A stretch of 10,247 nucleotides of DNA, taken from NCBI GenBank assembly GCA_024681495.1, contig JAILAS010000152.1, positions 1 through 10,247 of the forward strand, read 5' to 3'. Of this stretch, positions 6,752 through 10,247 are shown one piece after another. Below the pieces are notes generated by a model. That model was not told the DNA's origin and made no database searches. It worked only from the letters and a program-made list of their open reading frames with translations. Every line of letters begins with the position of its first letter. The stretch's first letter is position 1. Both the position numbers and the translations under genes were made by a program. This DNA comes from Eubacterium sp. GTDB lineage: Bacteria; Bacillota; Clostridia; Lachnospirales; Lachnospiraceae.

Positions 6752-7918
6752 TTAAACGTCCTGCTTTTCGCAGAGAATAATCTTATCGTGGAGGAGGATT
6801 TTCAGGTCGCCCGAAACGGCCACGGGCCGCGAATCCCGAAGAACCGAGGCGACGATGGCCCTCTGCGGGAGGCCTATGTCCTTAACGAGCTTATCCCTCC
6901 ACAGGTGGTTATCGCTGATGAAGACCTCGCGAACCCTGAGGTCCACGTCGCCCACCCACTCCATGGCGCACAGGATCAGCACGTCGCCCATGTAGAGCAT
7001 GGTGTCGCCCTTGGGAATTATGACCTCCTTATCCCTCTTTACAGCCACCACTATAAACTCGGGCGGGAATTCGATATCCGCGATGGTGGACTCCAGCCAC
7101 GGATGAGTTTCTTCCAATGAAATACTGATAAAATCGAGGGGAAGGTCTCCGGATGCGTCGGTTATGGACTTCATCTTCGAATACTGCTCCACGAATCCGG
7201 CGGAAATGATACCGGTGGGGATGGCCACAAGCCCTACTCCCAGAAACGAAATGATGATGGCGAGCACCTGTCCCAGCGGAGTCTGAGGCGTGATATCGCC
7301 GTAACCCACGGTGAATATGGCCGATACCGCCCACCACAGTCCGGAGAACGCATTGGCGAACGCCTCGGGCTGCGCATTGTGCTCCAGTGAGTACATGAGC
7401 AAAGATGCCGCCAGCATGCAGATGGATATGAGCGCAACCGACGAGAGAAGCTGGTTTTTCTTCTCCCAGAGGACGTCTATCACGACGTTGAACGCATCGT
7501 ACTGGGTGTTTATCCTAAAGAGCCTGAATATACGGAAGATGCGCAGCACTCGAAGCGCCACGAGTCCCGTCGGCAGAAACAGCGGAAGCAGGTAAGGCAG
7601 GATCGACAGAAGGTCGATCAGGCCGTAGAAGGAAAATATGAAGGAGCAATACGCCTTCCCCTCGGGCTTGTTGGGAAAAAGCTCGGGGGCCGTCCAGACG
7701 CGGCATACGTACTCGACGATAAATATCACGAGCGTGCAGTACTCCACCGTCCTGAGCGTGGGCACTATGCACTCGGGCAAAGTAAACGTGTCCGCTATAA
7801 GAATAGAGAGATTCAGCACTATCGCCGCCACGATGATGTAGTCGCAGATACGGCTGGCCAAATCGTCCTTGTATCCTATATTAATAAGGTTAAATGCGCG
7901 TTTTCTCAGTGATTTCAT
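6752..7918 (-). CDS. Voltage-gated-type potassium channel with tandem TrkA-C domains
   Basis: 388 residues. A six-helix membrane core (S1 ~26-45, S2 ~57-75, S3 ~92-115, S4 ~119-137, S5 ~155-178, S6 ~213-240) has the K+ selectivity filter TVGYGD at 203-208. S4 carries five arginines at every third position (R123, R126, R129, R132, R135), the hallmark of a voltage sensor. The cytoplasmic C-terminal half contains a TrkA-C-like domain at ~260-317 (IVVAVKRDKEVIIPKGDTML, then GDVLIL) and a second copy at ~330-385 (IVASVLRDSRPVAVSGD). No TrkA-N Rossmann domain is present. TrkA-C/RCK-C domains bind ligands such as nucleotides or cations in related channels; the ligand here is unknown. It probably works as a tetramer in the cytoplasmic membrane. 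The ATG has no Shine-Dalgarno site but lies only 10 bases from a perfect -10 box, suggesting a leaderless message. The N-terminal KSLRKRAF fits relatives, so the start is retained. Confidence 0.9.
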   Translation of the reverse strand: MKSLRKRAFNLINIGYKDDLASRICDYIIVAAIVLNLSILIADTFTLPECIVPTLRTVEYCTLVIFIVEYVCRVWTAPELFPNKPEGKAYCSFIFSFYGLIDLLSILPYLLPLFLPTGLVALRVLRIFRIFRLFRINTQYDAFNVVIDVLWEKKNQLLSSVALISICMLAASLLMYSLEHNAQPEAFANAFSGLWWAVSAIFTVGYGDITPQTPLGQVLAIIISFLGVGLVAIPTGIISAGFVEQYSKMKSITDASGDLPLDFISISLEETHPWLESTIADIEFPPEFIVVAVKRDKEVIIPKGDTMLYMGDVLILCAMEWVGDVDLRVREVFISDNHLWRDKLVKDIGLPQRAIVASVLRDSRPVAVSGDLKILLHDKIILCEKQDV

Positions 7919-7927
7919 AATAAACTG

Positions 7928-7956
7928 ATTATAAATGAGAATATGGGAAAAGTAAA
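7928..7956 (-). promoter_or_regulatory. Predicted promoter of the potassium channel gene
   Basis: On the minus strand -35 TTTACT (7956-7951) and a perfect -10 TATAAT (7933-7928) are 17 bases apart. Transcription would start near 7921-7922, only 2-4 bases before the ATG at 7918. It is back-to-back with the ilvC promoter, with 19 bases between the two -35 boxes. Confidence 0.65.
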
Positions 7957-7975
7957 TCTATCTTGATATTAAGTG

Positions 7976-8004
7976 TTGACACCCGAATGAGTTGGTGATA
8001 TTAT
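7976..8004 (+). promoter_or_regulatory. Strong extended -10 promoter of ilvC
   Basis: A perfect -35 TTGACA (7976-7981) lies 17 bases from -10 TATTAT (7999-8004, one mismatch), with TGA immediately before the -10 (7996-7998). Transcription should start near 8011, leaving a leader of about 104 bases. It is the best promoter match in the window, in keeping with high expression of ilvC. Confidence 0.85.
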
Positions 8005-8008
8005 CATG

Positions 8009-8072
8009 TCAGACAACAGCTCAACGTTGTCATACAACGTTTCCCGTCATACAGACATCAGACAACGGGAAG
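8009..8072 (+). promoter_or_regulatory. Repeat-rich leader of ilvC, function unknown
   Basis: The leader holds a 6-bp inverted repeat GACAAC/GTTGTC (8012-8017, 8026-8031) and a 7-bp one TTCCCGT/ACGGGAA (8041-8047, 8065-8071; 17-base loop). It also has direct repeats: TCAGACAAC at 8009 and 8058, and GTCATACA at 8029 and 8046. GTTG (8026-8029) can alternatively pair with CAAC at 8035-8038, so exclusive folds are possible. I see no T-box consensus, no oligo-U terminator and no leader peptide rich in Val/Leu/Ile codons. Confidence 0.4.
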
Positions 8073-8114
8073 GCATGTATGACCTTAAAAAAACAGATAC
8101 GAGGAGGTATCATC

Positions 8115-9146
<1,032 letters not shown>

Positions 9147-9175
9147 TCTTCCACCGGTCAAAATAAGCAAAACAC

Positions 9176-9210
9176 AGGTGACCGTCTCATCGCGAGGCGG
9201 TCACCTTTTT
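9176..9210 (+). terminator. Intrinsic terminator of ilvC
   Basis: A 13-base arm (9176-9188) pairs with 9194-9206 around a 5-base loop, with one G-U pair and no mismatch; the run of T at 9206-9210 follows. It lies 30 bases after the ilvC stop. On the minus strand the exit is TGTGTTTTGC, so it might also help stop the convergent ABC gene ending at 9296. Confidence 0.9.
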
Positions 9211-9295
9211 CTCTGTCCTATCCGATTCGTGAACTATTCAACCGGCAGCTTATGTTTTACAATATTTTTCTTAAACGGGCCTTCAATCTTATATG

Positions 9296-10247
9296 TTATA
9301 CCCAGCTATCCCCACGAGCCATTATTACCATATGCAGACGGTTCTTAAGCTCCGGATTTTCGGTTTTTAAATACTCTAAAGAATCGGTCATCCCCTTAAG
9401 CACGGCAAGTTCCAGATCGTCCCCTTCTGCTGTTATATCATAATCCGGTCCGCCGTAGTCGATAATCCATTCTATTTTATTCTCCACCTCGGAATATTCA
9501 CACACTGCACGGATATGCGGATTTTTCAAACGCGATACAAGCAGCTGCGCACTTTCTTCGAATATAAGCATTACCCGGTTGGCCACCTTGGGCACGATCA
9601 GGTTTTTACTGCAGTAGTTATCGATTTCGCCCAGCATTCCCGGAAAATCATAATCCCGGCTATGTATATTGAGCTCCAACACCTTAAGTTTATTTATAAA
9701 ACGTCTCGTTTTTTCCCGCCGGGGATGTTCAAATATCTGCTCCGGTGATCCATCCTCATAAATGCCACCTTCGTCCATGTAAAACACGCGGTTAGAGATT
9801 GCCTTGGCGAAATCCATCTCATGGGTTACAATCATCATCGTCTTACCCGTATTTGCCAAATCCCTTATGACCGCCTGCACCTCTCCCACCATCGTGGGAT
9901 CGAGAGCACTGGTGGGCTCATCCAAAAGAATTATATCCGGATTCATTGCAAGAGCCCTGGCGATTGCTATACGCTGCTTTTGTCCACCGGAGAGTTCATC
10001 CGGATAGTTAAGCGCCTTCTGAGCAAGTCCCACAGTACGAAGCAACCTCATCCCGGTATCATATGCCTCCTGCTTTGATACGTTAAGCAGTTCCATCGGT
10101 GCCATCATGATGTTCTCAATCACAGTCCTGTGACCGAAAAGATTGAAACTTTGAAATACCATTCCCATCTTCTGACGAACCTTGTTCATGTCGCACTTCG
10201 CATCGGTTATTTCTTCATCATCCACCCATATTTTCCCGGAGGTGGGC
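9296..10247 (-). CDS. Amino-acid-type ABC ATPase with C-terminal GHKL-like extension (N-terminus cut by window edge)
   Basis: The frame runs off the right edge and reads PTSGKIWVDDEEIT just inside it, the usual sequence after Walker A in GlnQ-type ATPases. The GTG at 10225 is therefore internal, and Walker A with ~45 residues lies outside. Numbering from that codon: Q-loop VFQSFNLF (23-30), signature LSGGQ (78-82), Walker B IILLDEP (98-104), D-loop SALD, switch H135. These place it with polar amino acid importers, the cytoplasmic energy subunit. Such ATPases normally end near residue ~180 here (FINKL). This one goes on for ~125 residues with FEESAQLLVSRL (222-233), IIDYGGPDYD (254-263) and NRLHMVI (295-301). 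That order resembles GHKL/RsbW-type ATPases (E..N box, DxGxP motif, terminal NRL), but the N-box Asn is not apparent. Base composition looks more A/T-rich than ilvC. No permease gene is visible. Confidence 0.88.
   Translation of the reverse strand, partial: PTSGKIWVDDEEITDAKCDMNKVRQKMGMVFQSFNLFGHRTVIENIMMAPMELLNVSKQEAYDTGMRLLRTVGLAQKALNYPDELSGGQKQRIAIARALAMNPDIILLDEPTSALDPTMVGEVQAVIRDLANTGKTMMIVTHEMDFAKAISNRVFYMDEGGIYEDGSPEQIFEHPRREKTRRFINKLKVLELNIHSRDYDFPGMLGEIDNYCSKNLIVPKVANRVMLIFEESAQLLVSRLKNPHIRAVCEYSEVENKIEWIIDYGGPDYDITAEGDDLELAVLKGMTDSLEYLKTENPELKNRLHMVIMARGDSWV

Noticed and set aside
7992..8114. N-terminal extension of ilvC, or a start at ATG 8079
   Set aside because: The extension begins inside the promoter, and AGGAGG is correctly placed only for ATG 8115. 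The motif spacing is normal from 8115.
8005..8114. T-box riboswitch or leader-peptide attenuator before ilvC
   Set aside because: No AGGGTGGNACCGCG-like T-box sequence, no terminator hairpin with T-run before the gene, and no short frame rich in Val, Leu or Ile codons.
10223..10225. GTG at 10225 as the true start of the right-hand ABC ATPase
   Set aside because: The same frame continues to the window edge with PTSGKIW, typical internal sequence of the family, and Walker A would be missing, so the gene is simply cut by the window.

Overview
The window looks like chromosomal DNA from a Gram-positive Clostridia bacterium, most likely Lachnospiraceae-like. The grounds are strong AGGAGG-type ribosome binding sites, TTG/GTG starts alongside ATG, extended -10 promoters, a DegV-family protein and a fused permease/GldG gene. 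This is an inference from gene style, not a database match. GC content looks moderate, and codon choice in argG and ilvC is strongly biased (GAG, CTC, GAC, ATC).

Layout. (1) 1-1811: the start of argC (minus strand, cut by the left edge) is divergent from argG (plus strand). The ~260-base space between them holds a promoter for each gene and three sequences resembling ArgR boxes placed on or beside those promoters. (2) 1841-2826: a hairpin terminator, probably serving both strands, lies between argG and a convergent DegV-family fatty-acid-binding protein gene that starts with TTG. (3) 2917-6648, minus strand: a compact three-gene operon with overlapping ends, read as an ABC ATPase, then a permease fused to a large GldG-like extracytoplasmic domain, then a membrane-anchored DUF4340 protein. 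This is the gliding/'auxiliary' type of ABC-2 exporter, with unknown substrate. (4) 6752-7918, minus: a six-TM voltage-gated-type potassium channel with two TrkA-C-like regulatory domains. (5) 8115-9146, plus: ilvC (ketol-acid reductoisomerase), with a near-consensus extended -10 promoter, a repeat-rich ~100-base leader and a strong terminator. (6) 9296 to the right edge, minus: an amino-acid-type ABC ATPase whose N-terminus is cut off by the window. It carries an unusual C-terminal extension of ~125 residues that resembles a GHKL (RsbW-like) ATPase fold.

The genes form separate small units rather than one system: arginine biosynthesis, branched-chain amino acid synthesis, an exporter operon, an ion channel and amino acid transport. 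I see no phage, transposon, CRISPR array, tRNA or rRNA. The items most worth a second look are the ABC-ATPase/GHKL-like fusion, the channel with tandem TrkA-C domains and a predicted leaderless mRNA, the unusual cofactor loop in IlvC, and the ArgR-box layout at argC/argG.
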